Source: Pseudomonadota bacterium
GTDB lineage: Bacteria > Bdellovibrionota > Bdellovibrionia > Bdellovibrionales > JACTMU01
Direction of reading: 5' to 3'
DNA: 64,000 bases
NCBI GenBank assembly: GCA_014584465.1
Contig: JACTMU010000097.1
Location: 1-64,000 of the forward strand
Shown: in pieces, positions 17,662 through 26,156 of the stretch
Numbering within the stretch: the first letter of the stretch is position 1
How the letters are laid out: each line of letters begins with the position of its first letter
Position numbers and translations under genes: made by a program
The notes under the pieces: generated by a model
The model's database searches: none
What the model saw: the letters and a program-made list of their open reading frames with translations, nothing else
Told to the model about the DNA's origin: nothing

Positions 17662-19746
17662 ATGGGTGAAATTGACAAAAGATCTTTATCGGCAGGGAAA
17701 TGGTTACTTTTCGTGTCAGCGCTGACACTTTGGGGCGGCGAAAGAGGATTTTCTAATGAATCTTCTCGAACTGGAGATCTGCCTGCCTCTCCATCTGTAA
17801 AACTCATCCGAAGCGATTATGAAAAGGATGAGATCACAAAACTTTGTGGTGAAAGCGTTGAACTTGCGGAGTCCAAACTTACCGCAATTGTTCAACTGTC
17901 CCCAGCAGAACGAAATATTGAAAATACGCTATTGGCTTTTGAGGAGACCGTTGCGGAGGTCACCGACAAGACCAATGCCCTTCTTTTTATGGGGTACGTA
18001 TCCACTGACCCAAACCTCCGAGATGAGGGGATGAACTGTGAGGAGTCCGTCAGCACCTTTCTCGTTAAAACCTCGGCACGACGGGACCTCTATCAAGCCA
18101 TCAAGGGGCAAAATGCTCGCAACTTAGATGAAAAGAGGCTCTTGGATCAAACCCTATTGGCCTTTGAGCAAAATGGAATGAACCTCAATGATGAAAATCT
18201 CGCCAAATTTGTTGAGTTGAATTCACTCCTCTCTTCAAAGAGTGTTGAGTTCAGCAAAAATCTCAATTCGGACCACAGCTTCATTGAGGTGACCCGCGAA
18301 GAGCTTTCGGGACTTGATGAGAAGTTCATCGATCGCCTTGAAAAGAGAGAGGACAAATACATTGTCTACGTCAATGAGGCCAACTACCCGGCCATTATGG
18401 AAAATTGCACCAATGAGCAAACTCGCTTTCGGGTCCTGCAGGTCAACCTCAATCGCGCCGGAGAGAGAAACACTCAGCTTCTTGAAGAAGCCGTCGTTCT
18501 ACGAAGTCAGATTGCCAAACTTGTTTTGGGTTCAGATAAGGTCTGGGCCGACTATCGTATTTCGGGACGAATGGCAAAGGATCGACAGGCCGTTGAAGGA
18601 TTTTTAAAGAACCTAAAGGAAAAGCTCGCAGAGAAAAATCGACAAGACTTAAACGAACTTCTTGAGTTCAAGAAAAGCCTTGATCCTAGCGCAACCAAAA
18701 TCAATATGTGGGACATCAATTTCTTAGCCAATCAGCTTCGAAAAAAGAACTTCAGCATCGATGGTGAGGTTATTAGGGAGTACTTCCCCGCTGAGGTGGT
18801 CATTGATGGTCTCTTTAAAGTCTATTCCAACATGTTTGGAGTCCGATTCCAAGAGGTTCCCGGAGCCAAGGTTTGGTCTCCCGATGTGAAGCTCTTTGAG
18901 ATTCATGACAAAAAAGATGAGAAGTTGATCGCCTACTTCTATGCAGATTTCTTTCCTCGCGAAGGAAAATATGATCATGCCGCTGCGTTTAGCCTGATTT
19001 CAGGACGGACTTTGGCAGATGGGAACTACTCCGTGCCCGTCTCTTCCATTGTGGCCAACTTCACTCCGCCTTCTTCAACTCTTCCTTCGCTGCTTTCACA
19101 TGATGAAGTTGAAACGGCCTTTCATGAGTTTGGACACATCATGCATCAAACTCTCACCCGAGCTCCCTATGCAAGTCTAGCGGGATCGAGCGTTGCAAGA
19201 GATTTTGTCGAGGCGCCATCTCAAATGCTCGAAAATTGGGTTTGGCAACCTGAAGTGCTCAACCTCATTTCAGGGCACTATAAGGATCATTCACAAAAAC
19301 TTCCACCTGATCTTCTCGAGAAGATGATCAGCGCAAGGAAGTTTCAGCAGGCCTATTTTTATACAAAACAGCTGCTCTATGGCACATTTGATATGACCAT
19401 CCACACTCAAGATGGACCTGTCGACGTGACCAAGACCTTCAATGACCTCTACAAAGAGATCATTGGAGTCGATCCCATCGAAGGAAATCACTTCCCTGCC
19501 TCTTTCGGGCATATGATGGGAGGATATGATGCTGGCTACTATGGCTACATTTGGTCTGAGGTCTACGCTCAAGACATGTTCTCACGTTTTAAGTCTGAGG
19601 GGATCGACAGTCCGATTGTGGGAGGCCAATATCGAAAGTCCATTCTTGAAAGTGGAAACATGGCCGATGGAATTGATCTCTTGAAGAGCTTCTTGGGACG
19701 CGAACCTTCCGACAAGGCCTTCTTGGAAAAGCTCGGGATCAATTGA
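17662..19746 (+). CDS. Exported M3-family zinc metallopeptidase (oligoendopeptidase/Dcp-like)
   Basis: 694 residues. A leader-like N-terminus (KWLLFVSALTLWGG at 13-26) suggests export, unlike most cytosolic members. The helical N-terminal half is followed by the M3 catalytic domain with HEFGH at 488-492 (zinc His488 and His492, catalytic Glu489) in VETAFHEFGHIMHQTL. The third zinc ligand should be the Glu in FVEAPSQMLENWVW ~26 residues later. The conserved substrate-binding tail GHMMGGYDAGYYGYIWSE, near 615, is present. Such enzymes cut short peptides in a deep channel; a periplasmic location would fit peptide scavenging. GGAGG lies 6 nt before the ATG. Confidence 0.87.
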   Translation: MGEIDKRSLSAGKWLLFVSALTLWGGERGFSNESSRTGDLPASPSVKLIRSDYEKDEITKLCGESVELAESKLTAIVQLSPAERNIENTLLAFEETVAEVTDKTNALLFMGYVSTDPNLRDEGMNCEESVSTFLVKTSARRDLYQAIKGQNARNLDEKRLLDQTLLAFEQNGMNLNDENLAKFVELNSLLSSKSVEFSKNLNSDHSFIEVTREELSGLDEKFIDRLEKREDKYIVYVNEANYPAIMENCTNEQTRFRVLQVNLNRAGERNTQLLEEAVVLRSQIAKLVLGSDKVWADYRISGRMAKDRQAVEGFLKNLKEKLAEKNRQDLNELLEFKKSLDPSATKINMWDINFLANQLRKKNFSIDGEVIREYFPAEVVIDGLFKVYSNMFGVRFQEVPGAKVWSPDVKLFEIHDKKDEKLIAYFYADFFPREGKYDHAAAFSLISGRTLADGNYSVPVSSIVANFTPPSSTLPSLLSHDEVETAFHEFGHIMHQTLTRAPYASLAGSSVARDFVEAPSQMLENWVWQPEVLNLISGHYKDHSQKLPPDLLEKMISARKFQQAYFYTKQLLYGTFDMTIHTQDGPVDVTKTFNDLYKEIIGVDPIEGNHFPASFGHMMGGYDAGYYGYIWSEVYAQDMFSRFKSEGIDSPIVGGQYRKSILESGNMADGIDLLKSFLGREPSDKAFLEKLGIN

Positions 19747-19842
19747 TCCTTGCTTTGGCTCTGCATTTCACAGTCGCCATTGAGACATAGACCCTCAATG
19801 GCGACGGCGCCACGTTCTGCACAGTCTGCGACACGAATTTGT

Positions 19843-20006
19843 AACCCGGATCTGAAATTAGAAATGGAGATAAAAATCATCAAAGGTGCTGCCAGAGCAT
19901 AAAGCGCAGAAAAAATAGGCCGAGGCGTATCCCCAGTGATGAGCACTTCTGCTCTGGCAGCACCTTTGATGATTTTTATCTCCATTTCTAATTTCAGATC
20001 CGGGTT
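19843..20006. repeat. 57-bp perfect inverted repeat element
   Basis: Positions 19843-19899 and 19950-20006 are exact inverse copies (57 of 57), separated by 50 bp. The outer ends read AACCCGGATCTGAAATTAG and the inner ends CTGCCAGAGCA. It sits between the convergent M3 peptidase and SIS genes. It could fold into a very long hairpin and stop transcription from both sides, but perfect arms of this length also suggest a recently inserted MITE-like element. Partial copies of the outer end occur elsewhere in the window. Confidence 0.9.
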
Positions 20007-20050
20007 GTAAGTTGTGTCGCAGAAGCTTCAATATGGACTCGATTTCAGAC

Positions 20051-21598
20051 TCAAGGAAGTTCAAGAGATTGCAATACCTTGACGATGACCGACTCCCCCT
20101 CGTTGAGTTGCTCCATCTCAGAGAAAAGAGCAAAGACCGCTTGTTCATAAGAGAGGGGAGAGTTCCCCGTTTCTGCAAGCCAGACGGTATAGCGAGCAGC
20201 CCGATCGATCAGTTTTCCGTTGGTGGGAAGGACATAGGTCATCAAATTGCTCAAATATCGATCAAGCCGTCCCATAACAATGGTGGAGTGCGCATTTAGA
20301 ACCATTTTAAGCAAAATGTGATCCAGCAACCGCTCCCCCGTAGGAGCCCATCGGCAAGTCAAATCGTCCAACTCCCATTGAACTTGATCTTGGTGTTGAA
20401 AAATATGAAAGAGATGGTGTCTACGCCCCGAAGTGATACGTTTTCGAAAGTCCATCACCGAACGGCCAAAATCAAAACCTAAAAAATATTCACGCGTGGA
20501 TTTTGGATGAATCTCAGGCCAGTCCAGCAGACGTGGCGAACGTCCCAATATGGCTTGCCAAGACGAATCTGCACTCTCACACTCTGGAAGCATGAGGTAG
20601 CTCAAGGAAGGTCTCTTTTTCACCTGCGCCAAATTATCAAAGTGTGGGAGACTGAAGGTCGGTGCCCTTTCTGTGGTGTCGGTGAGAATTGTGATTGCAT
20701 AGGAGTCCGCCTGATAGATCGTGTGATCTCCCGCTTTGTAAATGGCCGACTCTCTCTCTGAAAATGAAGAGACCTCTTTCAACCCGATCGATCCGTATGC
20801 ATTTTTAAGAGTTGAAAGAAGGCCTTCCCAACGAGAAGAATCTTTACGATAGAACAGTGAGAAGCCTACGGCAAGCATCAGCGCCGTTGAGGCCTGCATG
20901 CGGGTGCTTCCCGCAAGGGCCATAGGTCCAACACAGAATGATTGAGTTCGAATCTTCGGGTTCTCGATCACCCTTCGAGATCTTTCAAGGGTCATGAGCA
21001 CTTCGCTGGGATTGCAACAGAGAAAATAGGACTTCGCGGCCATCTTTGCGGCCTGCTCAACTGCACCAATGACAAATGGGGTCTCTCCTCCTTCGGTAAT
21101 TGCAATTAAGAGATCTTTGGTGCCAAAGCCTCCCTGAAGAAGTTGGCGAGCCCCAAGATCTCCACGATCCTCAAATCCCTCGAGAGCATGAACAAGTGCC
21201 ACATCCCCACCGGCCATCAAAGAGACGATGCAACTTTCCATTGCAGTCTCTTTGAAATGAAGGCGCCACAAATACTCAAGATGAACTGCCAGTCGCCCTG
21301 TCGCTCCACAACCACACAGAAAGACCCGACCGCCTGCTTCAAAGGTACGATTCACATCGAAAGCCAACTCCTCAAGTTGGTCCATCTCTTGGACCAAAAG
21401 GTCAAGGGCCTCCAGATCGACTTCGCGAAGAAGTTCAAACGCACCTCTTGAGTCATCCTTTGAGATTTGATGAAGATCGACGGTTTTAGGGTGACGCCCC
21501 TCTGTGATCAAGTGTCCAAGCTTAAAATCATCTGCGACTTTAAGAAATTCCGTAGCCTTGTCCTGAGAGGCTTTAGTTCTAGCTGGATGCGGATTCAT
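20051..21598 (-). CDS. MurQ/GKRP-like SIS-domain protein
   Basis: 515 residues with two SIS folds, longer than MurQ (~300) and closer in plan to animal glucokinase regulatory protein. The first SIS site is GGRVFLCGCGATGRLAVHLE near 90-109, resembling MurQ (GRLFYIGAGTSGRLG). The segment KDLLIAITEGGETPFVIGA follows, then the MurQ-type VGPMALAGSTRMQASTA near 225. MurQ cleaves the lactyl ether of MurNAc-6-phosphate in wall recycling. Here the exact reaction is uncertain because several MurQ positions differ. The ATG overlaps the ABC permease gene by 20 nt, so it is the last gene of the exporter operon. Confidence 0.72.
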   Translation of the reverse strand: MNPHPARTKASQDKATEFLKVADDFKLGHLITEGRHPKTVDLHQISKDDSRGAFELLREVDLEALDLLVQEMDQLEELAFDVNRTFEAGGRVFLCGCGATGRLAVHLEYLWRLHFKETAMESCIVSLMAGGDVALVHALEGFEDRGDLGARQLLQGGFGTKDLLIAITEGGETPFVIGAVEQAAKMAAKSYFLCCNPSEVLMTLERSRRVIENPKIRTQSFCVGPMALAGSTRMQASTALMLAVGFSLFYRKDSSRWEGLLSTLKNAYGSIGLKEVSSFSERESAIYKAGDHTIYQADSYAITILTDTTERAPTFSLPHFDNLAQVKKRPSLSYLMLPECESADSSWQAILGRSPRLLDWPEIHPKSTREYFLGFDFGRSVMDFRKRITSGRRHHLFHIFQHQDQVQWELDDLTCRWAPTGERLLDHILLKMVLNAHSTIVMGRLDRYLSNLMTYVLPTNGKLIDRAARYTVWLAETGNSPLSYEQAVFALFSEMEQLNEGESVIVKVLQSLELP

Positions 21599-22370
21599 AG
21601 TATCTTAACCCCAATTTCCAAAAAAGATGAATGAAAAGCCATGTCATGGGAAGCGCAATCACAAAATAGGAGAGAAGTTCCCAATCTCCAAAGTCGACCA
21701 AAAAACGCACCGGCGCACTTCCCACAAGCAAAACTGGAAAGAAGAAGATGAAAATCTTCTGAATCCAAAACTGATAGACAAAGTTCGGCCAGCGACTCAA
21801 CTGCTGAAATTGCATTCTCAAAAAATTGATTCCAAAGCTTTCCACAATCCAAAACATGCTCATGGAAATGAGAATTTCTAAACTCACGAGAAGTGTCAAG
21901 GAGAGCCCCACAAGAAAGGGGAGAATCAACCACTTCACTGGTGAAAGCCCTATCTCCATTCCGTAATGGATGAGAAAGATCACAGACAGAATTGAGCTCA
22001 AAATTGCTCCCGGCCGGATATGGCGAAAAAAGATGATAAATGGACCTCCAATAGGTCTTAATAAAATAAAATCGACCATCCCTCTTTTGAGGTCATCGGA
22101 AAACTGCCAAAAACTTTCCGCAAAAAAACTCATATGAAAATGGTCCACAACCAGCATGAACGAAACAAAAAAGAGAAAGGTGCTCCGGTCCCACGGTCCA
22201 ACGTGATCCACGTGATCAAAGATGAATCCCACCGCTCCAATGGATGTTAAAGTAAAAAGAAAGTTCATTGAGATCAAAAGAACAAAATGGGCACGGTAGG
22301 TCATGGCCTCCGCAAAACAGGTCATCACAAAATGTTCATAGACCCCTAGATACTTTCGAACTGTTCTCAT
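21579..22370 (-). CDS. ABC-2 family transporter permease (second subunit)
   Basis: 263 residues, six predicted hydrophobic helices (for example FVLLISMNFLFTLTSIGAVG and FLLGLSLT-type segments in the C-terminal half). The segment FWQFSDDLKRGMVDFILLRP is the signature of ABC-2 permeases of the DUF990 type: a cytoplasmic loop with the motif D-hydrophobic-LLRP that contacts the ATPase. It starts 1 nt after the stop of the other permease gene and overlaps the SIS gene start. With the companion permease and ATPase it should form an exporter. Substrate unknown. Confidence 0.82.
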   Translation of the reverse strand: MRTVRKYLGVYEHFVMTCFAEAMTYRAHFVLLISMNFLFTLTSIGAVGFIFDHVDHVGPWDRSTFLFFVSFMLVVDHFHMSFFAESFWQFSDDLKRGMVDFILLRPIGGPFIIFFRHIRPGAILSSILSVIFLIHYGMEIGLSPVKWLILPFLVGLSLTLLVSLEILISMSMFWIVESFGINFLRMQFQQLSRWPNFVYQFWIQKIFIFFFPVLLVGSAPVRFLVDFGDWELLSYFVIALPMTWLFIHLFWKLGLRYYESASS

Positions 22371-23180
22371 CTACATACCTGCCGCACTGTATCTCTTAAG
22401 ACCACTTCGCCACATCAACCCACAAACCAACGAAATGATCCCGAGCCAAAGGAGAAGAATTCCAACCAAGATTGGGAGTGAACCCTCGTAGGCCCCCATA
22501 AAGATCTTAACAGGAACATGGGTCATATAAGGAAATGGCGTCATGCTTAACAAATCTTTCGCCCAAAGTGGGAAAAACTCAAGCGGTAAGATCGAACCGG
22601 AAAGGAATTGGGTGACCGTAATGAGAATGACCCGAAGCACCCAGGTCTCTTCCAACCAAAATGCAGAAAGACCAATGAGAAACTGAAATGAAAACCAGAT
22701 GAGCCCTACAACAAAGCTCATCACCAACCCGGAGGTAAGAATTTCCCATGTTGGGACCTGAACCAAATCGGACCCAAAGAGAATCAGGATCGTAAAACCT
22801 GCAACCGCCATTTGAATGGTTTGAAACCCCAAAAAAGAGGCCAAATGAAACTGCCAAAATTGAAAGGGGTAGATCAAATACGATGAGATGCGACCCAGGC
22901 GAATGTCCTCAGCAAGCTGAGAACTAAAAAATCCCTGAGAAAGAAGACTCACAATCAAAACCCACACCTGATAGTTGATCATCTCAGAAAAATCGTATCC
23001 CTGAATCTGTATCCCTTCTTTCAGTGAGTAGATTGCCGACCAAAGGTTGTACTTAATGAAGAAAAAAACAAGAGCTGGACCTATGATGATCAGAAAGAAG
23101 TTCACCTTATAGGCCATAAACGCGATCATCGACATCTTGATCGTCTGCCACCATTTTTTTACTTCCCAAGAGATGTTCAT
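22371..23180 (-). CDS. ABC-2 family transporter permease (first subunit)
   Basis: 269 residues, six hydrophobic segments. The loop SSQLAEDIRLGRISSYLIYP is the counterpart of the LLRP loop in the partner permease and marks the DUF990-type ABC-2 family. Also seen is the conserved late segment ILPLEFFPLWAKDLLSMTPF followed by PYMTHVPVKIFMG. It starts 16 bp after the ATPase gene and is directly followed by the second permease, so the two probably form a heterodimer in the inner membrane. Confidence 0.83.
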   Translation of the reverse strand: MNISWEVKKWWQTIKMSMIAFMAYKVNFFLIIIGPALVFFFIKYNLWSAIYSLKEGIQIQGYDFSEMINYQVWVLIVSLLSQGFFSSQLAEDIRLGRISSYLIYPFQFWQFHLASFLGFQTIQMAVAGFTILILFGSDLVQVPTWEILTSGLVMSFVVGLIWFSFQFLIGLSAFWLEETWVLRVILITVTQFLSGSILPLEFFPLWAKDLLSMTPFPYMTHVPVKIFMGAYEGSLPILVGILLLWLGIISLVCGLMWRSGLKRYSAAGM

Positions 23181-23196
23181 AGTTGCAACTTCTCAG

Positions 23197-24183
23197 CTAA
23201 AGCAGATGAGGATTGGAGATGAGAGTGCTCATGACTCTCTCGATGGGCATCTTCTCAGTGTGAAAGTCCACGACCGGATATTGATTCAGAATCGTAGCGG
23301 ACAGCTCTCTTAAACGCTCCTCAGGGATGCGAAGCTCCACCTGTCGCCCCTCAAACTTCCACTTGGGATCGTGCGACTTCCAGATCTCTGAAGTTTGATC
23401 TACACCCCTCTCAAAGGTAAAGGTCACAAACTTCTCTCGGCCTAGGATCTGACTGAACTTTGTGATGGAGTCATCAAAACGTTTCTTTCCTCCCAAGATG
23501 AGAACGATTCTCGAACAGAGCGCTTCGACATCTGCCATGTAGTGAGAGGTCAGAAGAATCGTAGTTTGACGTTCCTCCTGGTAGACTCTTAAAAAGTCGC
23601 GAATGTTCTTTTGCGCCACCAAATCGAGCCCAATCGTTGGCTCATCCAAAAAGATGACTTCGGGCTCATGCAGTAGACTTGCCATGAGCTCAAGCTTCAT
23701 TCTCTCCCCAAGAGAGAGCTTTCGGACATGAATGTGGAGTACTTTCTCAACATCCAACATCTCCGAGAGAAATCCCACCCGTTTTTTGAAGTCTCCGTCG
23801 GCAATTTCGTAGTACTTCTGCAACAGCAGAAATGAATCCATTGCAGGGATATCCCACCAAAGCTGATTCTTTTGCCCCATGACCAGAGCGATCTTCCGAC
23901 GAAATTGAAGTTTTCGCTCACTGGGCGTAAACCCCAAAACCTTCATCTTTCCAGAACTTGGAACAATGATCCCCGTCAACATTTTCATGAGCGTGGTCTT
24001 CCCTGCTCCATTGGGCCCAAGAAGACCCACCAACGCTCCGGGCTCAAGCAGCAGATCGAAATGGTCCACGGCCCGATTGAGAATCTGCTCTCGAACAAAA
24101 AATGATTTAAGGGTGCCTAAAAAACCTGGCTGCTTCTTATAAGTACGAAACTCCTTGGTAAGTCCGTGACACTCAATGACCAT
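23197..24183 (-). CDS. ABC transporter ATP-binding protein
   Basis: About 328 residues. I use the ATG at 24183 (MVIECHGLTKEFRTYKK), where the family usually starts; a GTG at 24228 would add 15 residues. The preferred start overlaps the rhodanese gene end by 11 nt. Motifs in order: Walker A GPNGAGKTT near 57-65, Q-loop ALVMGQKNQLWWD, signature LSLGERMKLELMASLL, Walker B PEVIFLDEPTIGLD and H-loop LLTSHYMAD. The N-terminal spacer of ~25 residues before the first strand is typical of ATPases paired with DUF990 permeases. It powers export by the two permeases downstream. Confidence 0.88.
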   Translation of the reverse strand: MVIECHGLTKEFRTYKKQPGFLGTLKSFFVREQILNRAVDHFDLLLEPGALVGLLGPNGAGKTTLMKMLTGIIVPSSGKMKVLGFTPSERKLQFRRKIALVMGQKNQLWWDIPAMDSFLLLQKYYEIADGDFKKRVGFLSEMLDVEKVLHIHVRKLSLGERMKLELMASLLHEPEVIFLDEPTIGLDLVAQKNIRDFLRVYQEERQTTILLTSHYMADVEALCSRIVLILGGKKRFDDSITKFSQILGREKFVTFTFERGVDQTSEIWKSHDPKWKFEGRQVELRIPEERLRELSATILNQYPVVDFHTEKMPIERVMSTLISNPHLL

Positions 24184-24586
24184 CCACAGTAACGGGTCGT
24201 CCCTCATCCCTCCAGCGAACAATCCCACCGATCATGTTGTAGGCCTCAACAAATTTGAGCTCTTCCATCATTTTGAGCGTCTTACCGCTGCGATTGCCCG
24301 ACCGACAGTAGACCAAATAGAGCTTGCTTCGATCCAATTGACCTAGCTTCTCCTTGAAATCGTCTGCAAAAAAATCGACATTTGTGGCTTCAGTCAGATG
24401 ACCATCTTTGAACTCAGACGCCGTACGAACATCGAGCACAACGACACGTCCACTTGACTTGTTACCTTCAAAGATGGATTGAAATTCACTTGGAACGACG
24501 TCCTTGTAAGTCTCGGCTCGTCCCAAGTTCGAAAACATACAATGAAGTGAAAAGATACACGAAAAAAATAAAAAGAGTCTCATCAT
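24173..24586 (-). CDS. Exported rhodanese-domain protein
   Basis: 137 residues. Signal peptide (MMRLFLFFSCIFSLHCMFSN, cleaved near GRAET) followed by one rhodanese domain. VVVLDVRTASEFKDGHL and the active-site loop CRSGNRSGKTL (persulphide-forming Cys near 94) are intact. Periplasmic single-domain rhodaneses bind or transfer sulfane sulfur; the partner here is unknown. It leads the leftward ABC exporter operon, whose ATPase gene overlaps its end. GGGGGA lies just before the tandem ATGs (24586/24583). Confidence 0.8.
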   Translation of the reverse strand: MMRLFLFFSCIFSLHCMFSNLGRAETYKDVVPSEFQSIFEGNKSSGRVVVLDVRTASEFKDGHLTEATNVDFFADDFKEKLGQLDRSKLYLVYCRSGNRSGKTLKMMEELKFVEAYNMIGGIVRWRDEGRPVTVDGH

Positions 24587-24720
24587 TCCCCCTATCTGTC
24601 CCCATCGACAAGATTTAGCTGCTCTATAACCAAAGCGATCGAATCCTCGATCCGTCCCTCGTGATATTATGAGCTCTCACGACTCCCGGTCAATGGAAAA
24701 ACCCAATCTCGATTCGGGCT

Positions 24721-24749
24721 TTGACTCGGTCTTTCCTGCAGAATATACC
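24721..24749 (+). promoter_or_regulatory. Candidate sigma70-type promoter for the RlmI-like gene
   Basis: TTGACT at 24721-24726 and TATACC at 24744-24749 are separated by exactly 17 bp and lie ~100 bp before the ATG at 24852, pointing the right way. The segment also contains a CTCGATTCGGG/CCGAGATCGAG inverted match around the promoter. Confidence 0.5.
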
Positions 24750-24851
24750 GAGATCGAGTTTGCCTGTTTTAGCAAGTGAACTTGGGTCAGATTTGGATCT
24801 CATTTTGAAAATTGAATCGACCTGAACGACAGACCACCACAGGAGAAGAGC

Positions 24852-26090
24852 ATGAGTGATAAGGGAGCTAAAGCCAAGTTCACATCGCAAGGTTGGCAGA
24901 AGATCCAACGTGGCCATCCTTGGCTCTTTCGAGGGGACATCGGTGAAAATGTAAAGATTCCCAAAAAAGTTGGGCTTTGGAGGTTTGGCGAACACTGGTT
25001 TCTTCTCTCCCCACAAAGCAAGATTATGGCCCGACGACTGGGCCCTGCAACGCGAAATCTCTGCTCTCTCGACGAGTCTTTTTTATGTGATCCCTACGCC
25101 TTTTTGAAATACTTCGGCCAGATCCTGGAAACTGTTCTTCGAGACGCCCTCGCTCGTCGTATGAGATTCTTCCCCGATGAGGTTTGCTTTCGATGGATCT
25201 TTTCTGAAAACGATCTCCTTCCAGGATTGATCATTGATCGTTATGGGGACCATCTCGTCGTACAGATCCTCACTGCTCCCATGGAGCTCTTTTGGCCTTC
25301 GATCCGTTCCTTGGTGGAGAAGGTGTTCCTGGAGTTTGTGGAAGTACCACCAAAGATCCTCGAGCTGCGCTCCTCCCCTGTGCGTCTGAAAGAGGGGCTC
25401 AACGTCGAACAGGTCCCGGAGGGGCAAAAGATTCCAGGACGATGGATCCAATGGAACGGTCTTGAATGGTTTATGCAACCCGGAGGAGAGCAGAAGACAG
25501 GATCCTTCTTTGATCAAAAGGAAAACCATCTTAAGGCTGCCCAGTGGGCCTCACTGCTTCAAACCAAGGAGGCATGGGATCTCTGCACCTATCATGGAGG
25601 TTTTGCTTTGCACCTTGCAAAAAGCGGGGTTCCTGTTCTCGCTCTGGACGAATCCTCATCGGCCATTGACATTGCCCAAAAAAACATTGAACGAAATTCA
25701 TTGGATCAAAAGGCACAAACGATGGTGGGAGATGTCTTCGACTTCTTACGCTCTCAGTTTGATCAAGAACGAAAAGTTGACATGATCGTTTTAGATCCAC
25801 CTGCTTTTGCGAAAGGGCGATCTGGACGTGAGGGAGCTCTCCGAGGTTTCAAGGAGCTCAACCTTCGTGCCATGCACACCGTACGCGAAGGAGGTCTTCT
25901 CGTTTCTTGCTGCTGCTCTCAAAACATCAGCCCTACTGATTTTCAAGATCTCCTTCAGACAGCGGCCCACGACGCACGAAAGAGTCTTCACGTCCTTTCC
26001 GTCGAGGGGCCAAGTCCCGACCACGCCCCTCTCATCTCATTCAAAGAGGGGAGCTATCTTCAAGCGTGGTTCACGCGCATCGGACTTTGA
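24852..26090 (+). CDS. RlmI-like class I SAM-dependent rRNA methyltransferase
   Basis: 412 residues. The N-terminal PUA-like domain (GWQKIQRGHPWLFRGDI) and central region (FSENDLLPGLIIDRYGDHLV) are followed by a Rossmann methyltransferase domain. The SAM site is AWDLCTYHGGFALHLAKSG with VLALDESSSAIDIA. The catalytic motif DMIVLDPPAFAKG and the later SCCCSQNIS loop match RlmI/RlmK-type 23S rRNA m5C enzymes. Methylates cytosine in 23S rRNA if orthologous; the exact site is not shown. AGGAGAAG precedes the ATG. Divergent from the rhodanese gene. Confidence 0.85.
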   Translation: MSDKGAKAKFTSQGWQKIQRGHPWLFRGDIGENVKIPKKVGLWRFGEHWFLLSPQSKIMARRLGPATRNLCSLDESFLCDPYAFLKYFGQILETVLRDALARRMRFFPDEVCFRWIFSENDLLPGLIIDRYGDHLVVQILTAPMELFWPSIRSLVEKVFLEFVEVPPKILELRSSPVRLKEGLNVEQVPEGQKIPGRWIQWNGLEWFMQPGGEQKTGSFFDQKENHLKAAQWASLLQTKEAWDLCTYHGGFALHLAKSGVPVLALDESSSAIDIAQKNIERNSLDQKAQTMVGDVFDFLRSQFDQERKVDMIVLDPPAFAKGRSGREGALRGFKELNLRAMHTVREGGLLVSCCCSQNISPTDFQDLLQTAAHDARKSLHVLSVEGPSPDHAPLISFKEGSYLQAWFTRIGL

Positions 26091-26156
26091 CCATCACACC
26101 CTGTCCATTCATCCCTCTACCCCTCATGAAGCAGTTTGTGATACAGTCCGTTCGGA

